The position numbers and the translations under genes were made by a program. From positions 337,149,731 to 337,213,730 of the forward strand of contig JBAIZL010000002.1 of assembly GCA_036971475.1 (NCBI GenBank): a DNA stretch of 64,000 nt, given 5' to 3'. Shown one piece after another: positions 48,002-58,671 of this stretch. The notes beneath the pieces were generated by a model. The model made no database searches. It saw only the letters and a list, made by a program, of their open reading frames with translations, and was not told the DNA's origin. This stretch comes from Prosapia bicincta. Lineage: Eukaryota > Arthropoda > Insecta > Hemiptera > Cercopidae. Each line of letters starts with the position of its first letter. Position 1 is the first letter of the stretch.

Positions 48002-49039
48002 TCTTAAAGTCACGCACAACTCTTTACAAGGCAGCATGTAACCAGCTGAGGGCAAGCACTGCTTACAAAACTTGGCGTTTCGAATGTTAGTAGTCTTTTT
48101 TATATATTTATGTGTACAGGGATATTTTTGGGTTTATTATTATTATACGTAAATAAATATATTAAAGAATACTTACAAAGTTTCAAAAAACTTCTTAGAT
48201 TCATATTTTTGCTTCCAATCGAAAAATATTTCAAGCAAAAGTGTCTTTATGAAACTATGGTAATGTTTCAGTTTATTGTAATTGTTGTTAGTTTCTAAGA
48301 TAATTGTTGCCAACAGTTTATATTTGGAAAAATAAATACATATGCAATTTTGTTTTACATAAAATATAATATCAATGGCTATCCTTATAGATAATAGGAT
48401 GTAGCCTATGGCTATTGCACATGGGGATAGACGAAACTTTAACGTTATTATTACGCTAACAAAGTTAAGTAATTTTAAATAATTTATCCGGTGCAACAGG
48501 AACGTTTTTTTTTTGTGTCAACAAGTTTTTTATGATTTCACTTAAATTACAACTTTGAAAGTCGTTAACTAGTGTAATAAATAAGGTTGACTGCGTCTAT
48601 ATTATATAAATTTGACCACTAATGTTTATTTAAATATAAACAGTGGTTTAATGTAACATGTATTTGAAAGCAGTAATCACGAATCCATGAGATTGTATTC
48701 TCATGGAATAGATCTTACATTGTTCCGTTCGATATTTCGTATAAAGATACATTATTTTGTACATTACAAGGTACATTAAAGTGGTAACTTGAGAGTATGA
48801 AAAAATGTTTGTAGCTCTACAAGTTTAATTTGATATGACCAACGTCTTATATTCTAATTATTGTAATGCAGCCGGTAAAGCCAAAATAAAGTATTTATCT
48901 GGTTCTTATTGGGCCAAATGTATAGTCCAGATAGTGGGACCAATTCTTGCGGGGCTATTTATATACAAATATGTGGTTGGAATTACTCTAAACTAAATAT
49001 TTATAGACAGGTAAACTTCTATTCCAGTGAATCGTTAGT
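48002..49039. other. AT-rich spacer, no supportable gene
   Basis: Open frames at 48110-48298 and 48173-48496 overlap on opposite strands and have no known motifs. Confidence 0.35.
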
Positions 49040-49410
49040 CCCAAAGGCAGACGTTCTGCCATCTAGATGCCACTTTCAATACAGGAGGTGCAGCTATCGA
49101 GGTGGCCCTCTTAAGGTAGGAGGTGCTCCCGTCTAAGTGCCACTCTTAAGACCGGAGGTGCATACATCGGAGTGGCCCTCTTACGACATGAGGTGAAGTC
49201 ATCTAGGTACCATTCTCAAGACAGAATTTGCAGCCATCGAGGTGGCCCTCTCAAGGCAGGAGGTGCTGCATCTAAGTGCTACTTTCAAAACAGAAGGTGC
49301 ATCTATTGTGATGGTACTTTTAAGTCAGGAGATGCTCCAATCTAAGTACCACTCTTAAGATAAGAAATCCAACCCCCGAGATGGCCCTTTTAAGCCAGGA
49401 AGACCCTTTT
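49040..49410. repeat. ~70-bp minisatellite (two ~35-bp half units)
   Basis: GAGGTGGCCCTCTTAAG-type motifs recur at 49101, 49171, 49241, 49311 and 49380, alternating with TCTAAGTGCCACTCTTAAGA half units. The array runs directly into the broken end of the Gypsy pol frame. Confidence 0.85.
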
Positions 49411-50520
49411 AAGGACCTTTCCGTTTTTGTCTTGACTTAAAATTGCTCCTATCGCATAATTGCTTGCGTCTGTTGTTAGAATGAATTTTTTTTCGAAGTC
49501 TGGGTATTGCAAAAGTGGTTTGTTAGTCAATATATGTTTGCATGTTTCAAAACAGTCCATTAAATTGGGGTTATTAATATCAATTTTTGAATTTTTCTTT
49601 AAACAGTTTTTATTGAATTTTCGGTAATATCCTAATAGTCCTAAAAATCCTTTAATTTGTTTGGTAGTCTTGATTGCTATTATTTTTTCGAGATTGGGTT
49701 TTACTCCATTCGGCGTAACTATGTATCCTGAATAAGCAAATTCCTTTCTCAAAAGTTCCGTTTGCTCCAGCTGTACTTTAAAGTTGGCTTTTCGTAATCT
49801 GTCAAACACTTCTCTAAGTTTTTCTATATGTTCTTGAAGGCTAGTTGAATAAATTTTAATGTCGTTTAAATAAACTAGACACGTTTCATTTTGAATTCCT
49901 CTCAGAATATTATTCATAATCCATTGAAACGTAGTGTTGCTATTTTTTAGGCCAATTGGCATTCTTAAAAATTCATAATGTCCTGTTTCCGTTGAAAATG
50001 CTGTTTTTTCTATGTTGCTTTCGTCCATCCCCACCTGATAAAATCCTGAGGCTCGGTCTAAAGTTGTGAAATACTGAGATCGTCCTAATTTGTCATTTAT
50101 GTTCGGCTAGGGAAATTTGTCATCAATTGTTTTTTTGTTTAAGCCTCTAAAATCTATCACTAATCGAAAACTCCTTTTACCAGAAGCGTCCTGTTTTTTT
50201 GGTACAATCCAGACAGGAGAGTTCCATGGAGAATTAGAAGGTTTAATGATTCCCTGTTTAAGCACGTCTTCAGTTTGTTTATTAATTTCATGTTTGTAAA
50301 TTTCTGGATATCTATAATTTCTAGAATATACGGGAATTTCGTCTGTAGTCCTAATAACATGTTTTATTTGATTGGTGAAAGTCAAATCATTTCGGTCAAT
50401 ATGAAATATATCTGCATATTCTTCTATTGAATTTGTTATGGACGTTTTTTCTTTTAAATTCATGTGTCCTACTCTTAACTTTGATAAGTCTAAATTTTTC
50501 CTCTTGATTTTTTTTTTGTT
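49411..50520 (-). pseudogene. Gypsy reverse transcriptase with mutated YxDD box
   Basis: Reading from about 50520 down: LSKLRVGHMNLKEK linker, VLKQGIIKPSNSPWNSPVW, RLVIDFRGLNKKT, a stop in DKFP*PN (TAG, plus 50107-50109), TTLDRASGFYQVGMDES with the first catalytic Asp, HYEFLRMPIGLKNS, then CLVYLNDIKIYS where YLDD has become YLND (codon at 49864-49866). GYIVTPNGVKPN and KGFLGLLGYYRKF follow, and the RNase H start TTDASNYAIGAILSQ. The same frame continues on both sides of the stop. The polymerase would be catalytically dead. The last residues (VLKRVFLA) come from minisatellite, so RNase H is cut off. Confidence 0.93.
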
Positions 50521-50639
50521 TATAAACTAACATATTTAAATTAGTGTTGGTTTGAATTGCATTAGGCTCAAGAACATTGTAATCTTTTAAACGTTTTAAT
50601 TCTAGTTATTTATTGCATTTATTGTTATTTTTATATTTT

Positions 50640-51230
50640 CTTCCGTGTTGTTTACAATATGGCAATAGGCTTCACCCTTATGTACTGAAACTATGCATTG
50701 TGGTTTTTTAACCCATTAAAGTGCTTGTATGAAGGAGTCCTTCTATATTATTAATATTTTGTACACTATTTGGCTAGTGCAGGCTTGTATAATATAACTC
50801 AATTGTTCTTGTTTTACTGACGTGCTGTCTGTTTTATCACATTTTCCTTTTTCTGTATTAAAATACTGAATAGGGATTTCTTCACCACAAAATAGTAAGT
50901 TATTGTTTACAAAGTCTAAACTTATTCCTAAATCTTTTATATTATCCAGACCCAGGAATAGGTCGAAACTCTGATGAAAATCAAATAAGTAAAATTTATT
51001 TGCCTTTTTTGAAAACAGGGGTATTTTACATCAAAAATCTTCGTTTGAAGTGCCGTGTGAAGTGGTAACTTCAAAAGGCCCTTTTCTTACCAATGTTTTA
51101 AACTTTTTCCAACCTAGCGATATTCGTATAAACGATCGAGTACTATCTGTTTCAATTAATATTCTTAATTAGTATTTGCGTCATATATGAAAGGCGATTC
51201 ATTATTTTCACTCTGCAAATTCATTATGGA
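50640..51230 (-). pseudogene. Gypsy protease region, decayed
   Basis: On the minus strand near 51165-51100 the phrase LIETDSTRSFIRISL stands where relatives have a DTG-STRSF active site, so the catalytic Asp and Gly are replaced (E-T-D). Further down comes FLGLDNIKDLGISLDF, normal for this protease family. At least one in-frame stop lies between. Upstream (51433-51224) an acidic stretch, DEYFPELQNLPEDYEENEE, looks like the gag C-terminus or protease lead-in. Confidence 0.7.
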
Positions 51231-51687
51231 AAATTAGTTCCGAGGCTTGTACAACCTAAACAATTATTTTGATCGGTTTGAATGGTCTCTTCATTTTCTT
51301 CATAGTCTTCAGGTAAGTTTTGGAGCTCAGGGAAATACTCGTCCTTTTCTGAATTTTCGTCAGAAGCGAACGTTTCGTGTCCGTTAATTTGGTACATTGA
51401 ATATTCGCCGTTTTCAGCTCCTTGTCTGGTCATTTGATAAAGATTAGTATTTTGTGTAGAAGGCCTGTCTGTCTGTCTAGTGGATATGCTGATAGGGGTA
51501 GGTTGCTAACTCGTATTCCGTTGAGGGTAATGAGGTTTACTACTATTGGTTAATCGTTGTCTTTGAGATTGGCCATGGCAAAAGATGGTTTATAGGATGG
51601 ATTTGGCTGTTGGTAAGTTTGTTTAGGTATTTGGTGTTAGTTAATCTCTAGGTGTATTGGTTCTCTTACGTTATAATTTTGAACTTT

Positions 51688-52293
51688 CTAAAAAACTGAT
51701 TGTTTGTTCGGTTGTGTAAACATTTTATTATTTTTTAATGGAAAATCGTTAGTTACCACATGTAAAGCTTCTGCGAGTGTTGTGGGGTTTTTAGTTCTCA
51801 TTAAAGACCCTAGTGGTTCTTGAAGACCTCTTAACAAAACTCTTAATGCTAATATTTGAACATATCCACACATTGTATTAATAGTTTTAACTGGTTCTTT
51901 ATTAATAAAATATGCTATTTGCAAATTTAATAACTTGTGTATCCTTTCCTAAAATTTAAAAGGAGATTCACTTACTAGTTGTTTTAGCTCTGTCATTTAA
52001 AGATATATTGTAAAACAATCTCTTTTATCTAGGAAACTAGTTAAAAGAATTTTTCTAACATCTAACCAGTTATAACTGTTTGAGCTTACAACTAACTCTA
52101 AAGTTTGTCCTTTTAGTTTTGCTAAGATTGAGGACATCAAATATTCATTGTGAAAGTCATCAGGATTATTATCAACAAAGAATTTACTTACTATTTTATC
52201 ACAAATTGTGACAAATCTATGTAGCATTATAGGCTCTCCAGAAAATTCTGGTATCATATGTAAGAATTTCTTTTTTAAAATTGGAGTAGCCAT
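51688..52293 (-). pseudogene. Gypsy gag, broken
   Basis: The ATG at 52293 starts MATPILKKKFLHMIPEFSGE and continues LHRFVTICDKIV and SSILAKLKGQTLELV, the pattern of gypsy-type Gag, which packages the element RNA. A frameshift/stop region near 51997-51925 breaks it. The second piece has ALRVLLRGLQEPLGSLMRTK and LAEALHV, as in the C-terminal part of such gags. A zinc knuckle was not seen. It lies directly downstream of the possible LTR and primer-binding site, as expected. Confidence 0.88.
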
Positions 52294-52660
52294 TTTTATT
52301 TTATATTATTATTTCAAAAATAATAAAAATTAAAATCAATAATATATTAAAAGTATAACACTTTTCTTAATAATATTTTCTAGGATCTATTTACAGTAAA
52401 ATCCAAAATACTTTGCTCATTTGTTACAGTGGGAACACAACGCGTATTGACACTGAACAATTAGCACTTTCACTCTAAGTTATTCTTTCTTCTGTCACGA
52501 TGTTCTCACGTGTTCGTAATAGATATGCACTCTATTAAGTTTTCCCGATATCGTTACAGATATGCACTCTGCAATTTTATCGGGGTTGCAGTATCTCGGT
52601 TAACGATTATTATCGAAAAAAATTATAACCACTGATTTTCCCAAGATTGCGCCAGCTACC

Positions 52661-52841
52661 TGTTTTATTAAGCTTGAAAGGTTTTTAAAAATAATTTTAT
52701 TGTTATAAACCTTTTATTAATTAACAAACATTTAATTTAGGAAACTGTTACATTAATTTTGCTCAATAAATACAGTTACAAATACAACTGATGTTCATTC
52801 AGTTGGAGTGGAGACGACTCTCTTGTACAGGAGTTGTTACA
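52661..52841 (-). repeat. Possible 5' LTR of the minus-strand Gypsy element
   Basis: On the minus strand it starts TGTAACAACTCC and ends AATAAAACA, six bases before TGGCGCAATC, a candidate tRNA-primer site. The length (181 bp) is short for Gypsy, and the partner LTR is absent, so both boundaries are provisional. Confidence 0.45.
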
Positions 52842-52935
52842 CACTAAACTTAAGCTCACCAGCTGCACAATGGAAAATCTGCGTAAGCAGGATTTTATTC
52901 TAGTACGCATTTTATTTAGTCATGTTCACAATATT

Positions 52936-52939
52936 CCTT

Positions 52940-53020
<81 letters not shown>
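52936..53020. repeat. (CA)n-(TA)n microsatellite
   Basis: CACACA from about 52940 to 52962, then TA to about 53019. It separates the minus-strand Gypsy element from a plus-strand integrase fragment. Confidence 0.97.
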
Positions 53021-53022
<2 letters not shown>

Positions 53023-53105
53023 AAATAAGACAATTCCCAAATACAAGAATAATTTACTCTGATTACGTGAAAGGTTTCATTACACTTTAGTAGAACTCAT
53101 AACTT

Positions 53106-53315
53106 TTGAAAAACCAAACTGAATTCAAAAAAGACAATATATTAAAAAAAGTAAAATATGCAGTTATAGCATATAATAATAGCATACACTCAGTTACTAA
53201 GTTAACGCCGTATGAAGTTTTGTTTGGACACATAAACTCGAATACACTACTGGATGTAGATGTAGAAACCCAGTTTGCAAACGACTACGTTTTAGGCCAT
53301 AGAGAGAAAACATAA
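53106..53315 (+). pseudogene. Ty3/Gypsy integrase fragment, plus strand
   Basis: The frame includes AVIAYNNSIHSVTKLTPYEV followed by LFGHIN. AYN-S-H-(S/T)-TK-(L/M)TP-E---G is the end of the integrase catalytic core in Gypsy elements, just after the catalytic Glu. Upstream KNQTEFKKDNILKKV fits the preceding helix. A stop follows GHREKT. It lies on the opposite strand from the nearby Gypsy pieces, so it is either a separate insertion or an inverted piece of the same element. Confidence 0.8.
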
Positions 53316-54929
53316 GCACTGTATGAATACATTAGAAATGCTAACCATTAAAGAAAACATTTTGGACTAAAGAAATATAAACAAGAAATATAAACATTAA
53401 TGTTTGTTTTCTCATTCTTCTTCGGGTAATTAATTTTCTTCTCTTTTCGTGTTATTTTCTTTTGTTCTCTTAAAAAGGATGGTATCGTTAGCGGGGGCAG
53501 CGGAATGACTTTTCAGCCATCAGTTAATGAAAAACTTCTACTATAACCGTAATTAAAAAAAAACTATAAATAAGTAGACCTTATATTTTTTCAACCTTTA
53601 TACAACTTAGAATAAACGACAAAGAGAAATTTTTGACCCACATCATTTCATCGACTTATCTTTATCAGCTTATATATCCAGAAAACCTATTATGCCAATA
53701 TCTACAAATTCCAAGCTAAACCTTTAACTACCGTCATCGTGCCTGACCATCAGCGACGGGTTATCCGAAGCAGACAGTGATTCAGGTGCTGTATCTAATG
53801 ACCAACTTTTAGAAGGCATCAACGAGAATAGGGGAATTGTGCAACAGAGTAAAGAAGTAATTGAGCAAAAGATCATGATACCGAATCGCAATGAAGTGCA
53901 TCAGACGATGAAGATGATTTCGAAAAACTGCAACCTCCAGAAATTTACAAATTTTTTCATTTGTATAGATACATTGTTATAAACAATGTAGAATTTGTCC
54001 AGCAACAAAAAATAGAAAGACTAGTTGCACTTTGTAAGCTGTCTTTGTACAGCCAGTATGTCTAGAATGTTCTGAGCCGCTTAAAATCTGTACCTAAATG
54101 ACATCTGTGCAAGTGTTGTCAGTTTATATTACGATATCAGGCTGTCTGGTGTAAACAAACATAGGTCCAAGCCACATAAAGATAAAGGCTCGAACTCGAC
54201 AAGTACTCTCGTGGACGAAGGCCCGGAAAACTGACTTTCTGCATTCTATCTTTTCCACCCTATCTCTCATTTACATACGGCGTAAACGTAAATAACTTAT
54301 GGTATCTTCCCATCGCCAAAATGGTCGTATAAAGACGGAAACATTTGTTTCTATCCTCGACTTTAGCCGCTGGTAGTCTATATTTTATTTTATTAATAAG
54401 TTTATTGAATACATTGGTATTAACCTTTAGTGAATATATATGGCGTAGGCCATATTAAGTGTTACATCTATTAATACATGTGTTGCAGACTAGTGTTACC
54501 ATGTTTGCAATGTTACCAAATTGTAAGAATATACAGCAAATAATAGTCACTTTTAGATTTTTAAAATCTGATAGAGATGCAATTAATTTGAAAAGCAAGT
54601 TAAGTTAAAAAATAAATACTTTATCGATCCTATAGTATCTAAGAGCACCAAGGGAAAAGAACGAGATGCATTGACCGGAACATTAAGATAAGTTTGGTCA
54701 TCAAGTAAACAAACGCGTCAGAATGGCTTTCGGAGTGTCGGCTGTTTATGTTTCCATATCAGAAATGTGTCTGTAAATACATAGCATAGTTCTCTCTAAG
54801 ATAAGGTCGCGAATCCACAGCTGTATGTCCTAAAATAGCATATTTACAAATTCCTGAAGTACTTACATCGAGGACTCTAATGAAACACTTGGCAACAATA
54901 ACTCAACTTTTCCAAATGAATGACCAAGG
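53316..54929. other. Spacer; acidic coding-like scrap but no supportable gene
   Basis: At about 53735-53950 short frames read LTISDGLSEADSDSGAV and, after a frame change, SASDDEDDFEKLQPPEIYKF. Acidic Ser/Asp stretches like these occur at the N-termini of piggyBac-type transposases, but there is no catalytic motif nearby, so I leave it unassigned. Confidence 0.35.
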
Positions 54930-55440
54930 TATTAAAGAGCTAGCGTTATTTATAGGCCATACAACATCATTTTTATCAGTAATAACATTATATATATTTT
55001 TTTCATCCAAATACTCAAAAATAGTTTGAAAGATATAAATAATGTAGATAAGAAAGAACACGTGGATATATACACACATTCTATGACCATAAGGGCAAAA
55101 CATTTTAAGTACTTATTTAAGGATACATGTATCATAGGTGTTAATATGCCAATTAAACTAGAGAGCAGTTCAGTCGGTTTAAGCAATGGTAAATATTTAA
55201 AATTCTTTATTTCTACATCTCTGAAGATTATATGTTAGGATATAGTTCTTCCCAATGTATATTGCAGTGTAGCTAGGAATCAAAACGTTTTCGGTAAGCA
55301 ATGTAATAAATCTATTATGTTTATCCTCGATATTCTAGTCCCAAGAGTAACTTTAATATCTATGGGATTTTCACTCACTTTAGAGTTGCATGAAAAACTG
55401 TTTCAAGTATGGTGATCATTGGTACGGAAACAAATACAGT
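54930..55440 (-). repeat. Coding-like repeat R3, copy A (minus)
   Basis: The reverse complement of this segment aligns with 56640-57060. Translated, both give KPxELLSSxIG, PMIHxSLxKYLKCFAL and LQYTLGRTIS or MHYTLGRTIS. Copy A has stops and frameshifts. Similarity at the protein level across two copies suggests a former gene of a mobile element. I do not recognise the family. Confidence 0.65.
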
Positions 55441-56639
55441 AGTACATGGATAATTAGAGGTAGATGGCACCGAGACACCGTCGGATTACCGAAAACTTGG
55501 ATTACACGGAAATAGCTTCCTGTACACTAGAAAAAAAAACAGGAGTTCTAATGAAACCTAATACTATAATTAAGAATGTACAAAATACGTATGTAGAACT
55601 TTATTGATTACAGTACATACATAAATTAATGTTGCTTGGCTCTCCAAGACTACTGTACTGAATCTTGCTTGCGGGGATACATTACAATATGAATACCATA
55701 CAAGTATCGGCAATTATAGCTAAAAAAAAAGCCGATGCCCGTTGTAATCTTTATCAGGACGCCCAATGTTTTGATCGTAGATAGTCCTTTGGTTCGCCTA
55801 CCATAAAAATAAAACGAGATTATCAGTAAAATATCAGTAAATCTGAAGTTTAGTGAAAAATTACCGTGATCATCGGTAGTAAATATTTATGATTATCAAC
55901 GTCTAAAGATTGATTACAAAACGTTTTATAAGTTCTTGGTTAGGGTTGCTTAACTGAAGTAATTTTCTATCAACGAAGAATAGAGAATATTCAAATTGAA
56001 ATATTAAGTTTGTAATTAGGAGTTATTTATTAACTGGTATTGCTAGTGGCAGGATTCGTAAAATATATAACAAAGGAGACAGTTTTGAGAAGTGATTGAG
56101 TATTAGCAGACTTTGTCTTGAGATCAGACACAGCCGAACCAACTAAAATCATTCTGATACTAACTATAAAAATGTATGTAACATGTCAACCGAAGAACGG
56201 AGAGATTTTTCAAAGTGAAAAAAATCTACAAAATAGTCATTATCTTTTACGTCTTGTTTTTTTAACAAGAAATACCATCATAGTGACTAATTTCATTCTG
56301 TCACTCTGTATAACGCTATTTTACAGCTAGTTTTTGAAGACTGGTTCCTCAGCTATATTCGCCAAAATATTTGTAAATTGCTTCAGCATAATAATAATAA
56401 TAAATCAAATTGTAGATATGCGAGCCAGGAGGGATACGGTTAAAGATAGAATTAAAGAAGAAGATTAAAATATATTTAAATCTTATCAGATATATTTTCA
56501 GGTGCATTCAACGTGTCTTGATAAAAGTAACATCACAATCAAGGTGAAATCTCATCCTTTCGGAAAATATCTAAGGGAGGAATTAAATAAATTTTTTAAC
56601 CTGCCAACAACGACTACCAGGAAAATTTAATGAATGTAG
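55441..56639. other. Spacer between R3 copies, nothing supportable
   Basis: AT-rich; no motif or tandem structure seen. Confidence 0.35.
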
Positions 56640-57060
56640 TTAAAGAAGAACTTTTAGAAAATATAGGTCTTTACTCAAACACAATTGTACCTATAACAAC
56701 CTATGACAAATCAAATATGGTGGATAAATAAAATAGATGTATTACATTGCTTACCGAAATCGTTTTTCACCATGATGCCTACAATGCATTACACATTGGG
56801 AAGAACTATATCCTTACATACATTCTTTAGAGATGTAGAATTAAAGAAGTTTAAATATTTACCATTGCTTAAACCGCCTGAACTGCTCTCTAGTTTTATT
56901 GGCAGAAAACCACCTATGATACATGAATCCTTATATAAATACTTAAAATGTTTTGCCCTTATCTTGATAAAATATTATATCTTCGTGAAAATTTTACTCC
57001 TTGTTAGAATACTATATGCACCCTTATAAAGCATATGCTCACAGAAAAATAAAACAGTTT
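56640..57060 (+). repeat. Coding-like repeat R3, copy B (plus)
   Basis: An open frame of 108 codons (56703-57029) reads HCLPKSFFTM, TLGRTISLHTFFRDVELKKF, LLKPPELLSSFIG and KPPMIHESLYKYLKCFAL. It is better preserved than copy A, with which it forms an inverted pair about 1.2 kb apart. The downstream frame 57062-57346 may continue it, but I could not match that part to copy A. Confidence 0.65.
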
Positions 57061-58189
57061 TTTGGTTACATTTGGCTGTCGTAAGTACAGAAATACTATT
57101 ATTTCAATGTTTATTTTTTTACCCGAAAATGGTAATTTGTGCTCGTTAGAACCTATAAAATATAGACGTGTTCGATGGGCCTACGTGAACAAGAAATTAA
57201 CATTAGATGAGATTCGACCAAATAAAAGCCTTCTTTTATTTACAATGTACAATATAGGTAGATTTTCAGGTTACCTACCTGAGGTAAAGGTGATACAATA
57301 TTTGTTGTTTTTCTACTATAGGCCTAACTTTAAAAACTTACTGTAAATAAACCTTATGCCAACCCTTTATTATTTTTTTAAAAGCAGTAAAAACTTAAAA
57401 TTGAAATTTTCATTTTTTAATTCACTGAAGAAGAAATGTTGAAGAAAATTCGATGTATTAGTCTAAAAATTCTGCAAAATCGTTCTTAAACTGCAAAAAT
57501 TTTTAAAAGATTGTAACACGAAAGATGAAACCGTTCATTTAGTTGCAGATCTATTGAGGGTATTGAAAACATGTAACCAATCCAGAGGATCGATGTATAC
57601 CGGTCTACACCTAACCTGCTGATTCACAATACAATCGTCTAATTGCACTCCTGTATTTTTGTTACTATGACACTATGTTTACTGATAGAACTGGAGAACT
57701 ATTCCTAATATTCGACAGAGCACTGAACACCTTCAATGGGGCGGAAAAATTTTAAAATAGCAACCTAGCGGCGGTGGTTTTGTTATTTTTAATTTTTTCC
57801 AATGACCTGGAAGAAACCGACACGAGGAACGCGACCCGTAAAGCATAGGTTTAGCAAGTGCCTCCTTTTTTTATCAAAACATACATCAAAGAGAGTAATA
57901 CCTTTTATAAGACAGTGGCGTGTGTACTAGCCTAAATAAAGAAAAGAATTAAATTGAGGGTTTAAATTTATTTGTGGATATTTGTTTTTATTACAAACAA
58001 TAAAATTGTTAAGTTTCATTTCGTTAATTCATATTAAAAATAACGAATATTAGAATTTTAACAATCAGTGTGACAATTTCTAAGACAACTTAAGACAACT
58101 ATGTACTATTGTAGCCGAAACGAAACTGATTGTAAACAAACGTCCCGTGTGGTTGTATGTTGAAAGTAGAGGGAGAAATGGCGGTATAA
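57061..58189. other. Spacer, nothing further supportable
   Basis: Includes an unrecognised 94-codon plus frame at 57062-57346 (contains NKSLLLFTMYNIGRFSGYLP). No other structure was seen. Confidence 0.35.
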
Positions 58190-58340
58190 ATTTCACATTG
58201 TAACACGTGACCAAGTAGCGCCTGGGATCGAACCCGTCATGTACATGTTTGTGTAATGTTTATTTTCGATCTCTGAAAGGATGACCACATCATTCAGTAT
58301 TATCAGTTTTAATCTTGTGATAGGGACCATTATAGTTACT
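58190..58340 (-). repeat. Possible tRNA-derived SINE fragment
   Basis: On the minus strand GGGTTCGATCCCAGGCGC (near 58223-58240) is an excellent box B with a well-paired T-arm (GGG/CCC). A weaker upstream phrase, GTGGTCATCCTTTCAGAG, could be a decayed box A. There is no intact cloverleaf, so a SINE head is more likely than a tRNA gene. Confidence 0.45.
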
Positions 58341-58454
58341 TCATGATAGTATCTGTTTACTTCAGCTAGTTCATCCCCTCCAAAAGATAAAAATACCAAA
58401 ATAAAATTTTATTTGGTTGAATGTTTCACTTTACAAGTCATAATATTCTACCTC

Positions 58455-58592
58455 TATTTTACCTTCCCTTCTCACAATTAGGTCTATACTCCAATTCATC
58501 ATTTGCTACTCCCATAGAGGATCACCCGTATATCCCCATTGACGATCGATAACGGTAAAAGGCTCAGCACCATTAAAACTCCCCGAGTGATC

Positions 58593-58594
<2 letters not shown>
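58455..58594. repeat. Dimeric 140/280-bp satellite, left part
   Basis: One B-type monomer (CACAATTA...CTACTCCCATAGAGGATCACCC...GAGTGATCATT), cut by a (TA)n tract and Tigger copy 2. The same satellite resumes at 60907. Confidence 0.9.

Positions 58595-58668
<74 letters not shown>
58595..58668. repeat. (TA)n microsatellite at the Tigger insertion site
   Basis: A pure TA run between satellite and the left TIR of Tigger copy 2. Confidence 0.97.

Positions 58669-58671
<3 letters not shown>

Larger units (their letters stand above)
49411..52841 (-). mobile_element. Ty3/Gypsy LTR retrotransposon, 5' half only, minus strand
   Basis: Read on the minus strand: a possible 5' LTR (52841 to 52661, TGTAACAACTCC to AATAAAACA, only about 181 bp), a primer-binding-site-like TGGCGCAATC a few bases later, gag pieces, protease, and RT ending at the start of RNase H, where a minisatellite begins. 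Integrase and the 3' LTR are missing here. Gag and pol wording is close to insect gypsy/17.6-type elements. Many stops and frameshifts. Confidence 0.88.

Noticed and set aside
53735..53960. Acidic Ser/Asp-rich frame considered as a piggyBac N-terminus
   Set aside because: No catalytic motif, TIR or TTAA flank is associated with it, and acidic stretches are common by chance in decayed sequence.
58190..58340. Considered as an intact tRNA gene because of the strong box B
   Set aside because: A 7-bp acceptor stem and a proper D-arm cannot be formed at the right spacing; kept only as a SINE-like fragment.
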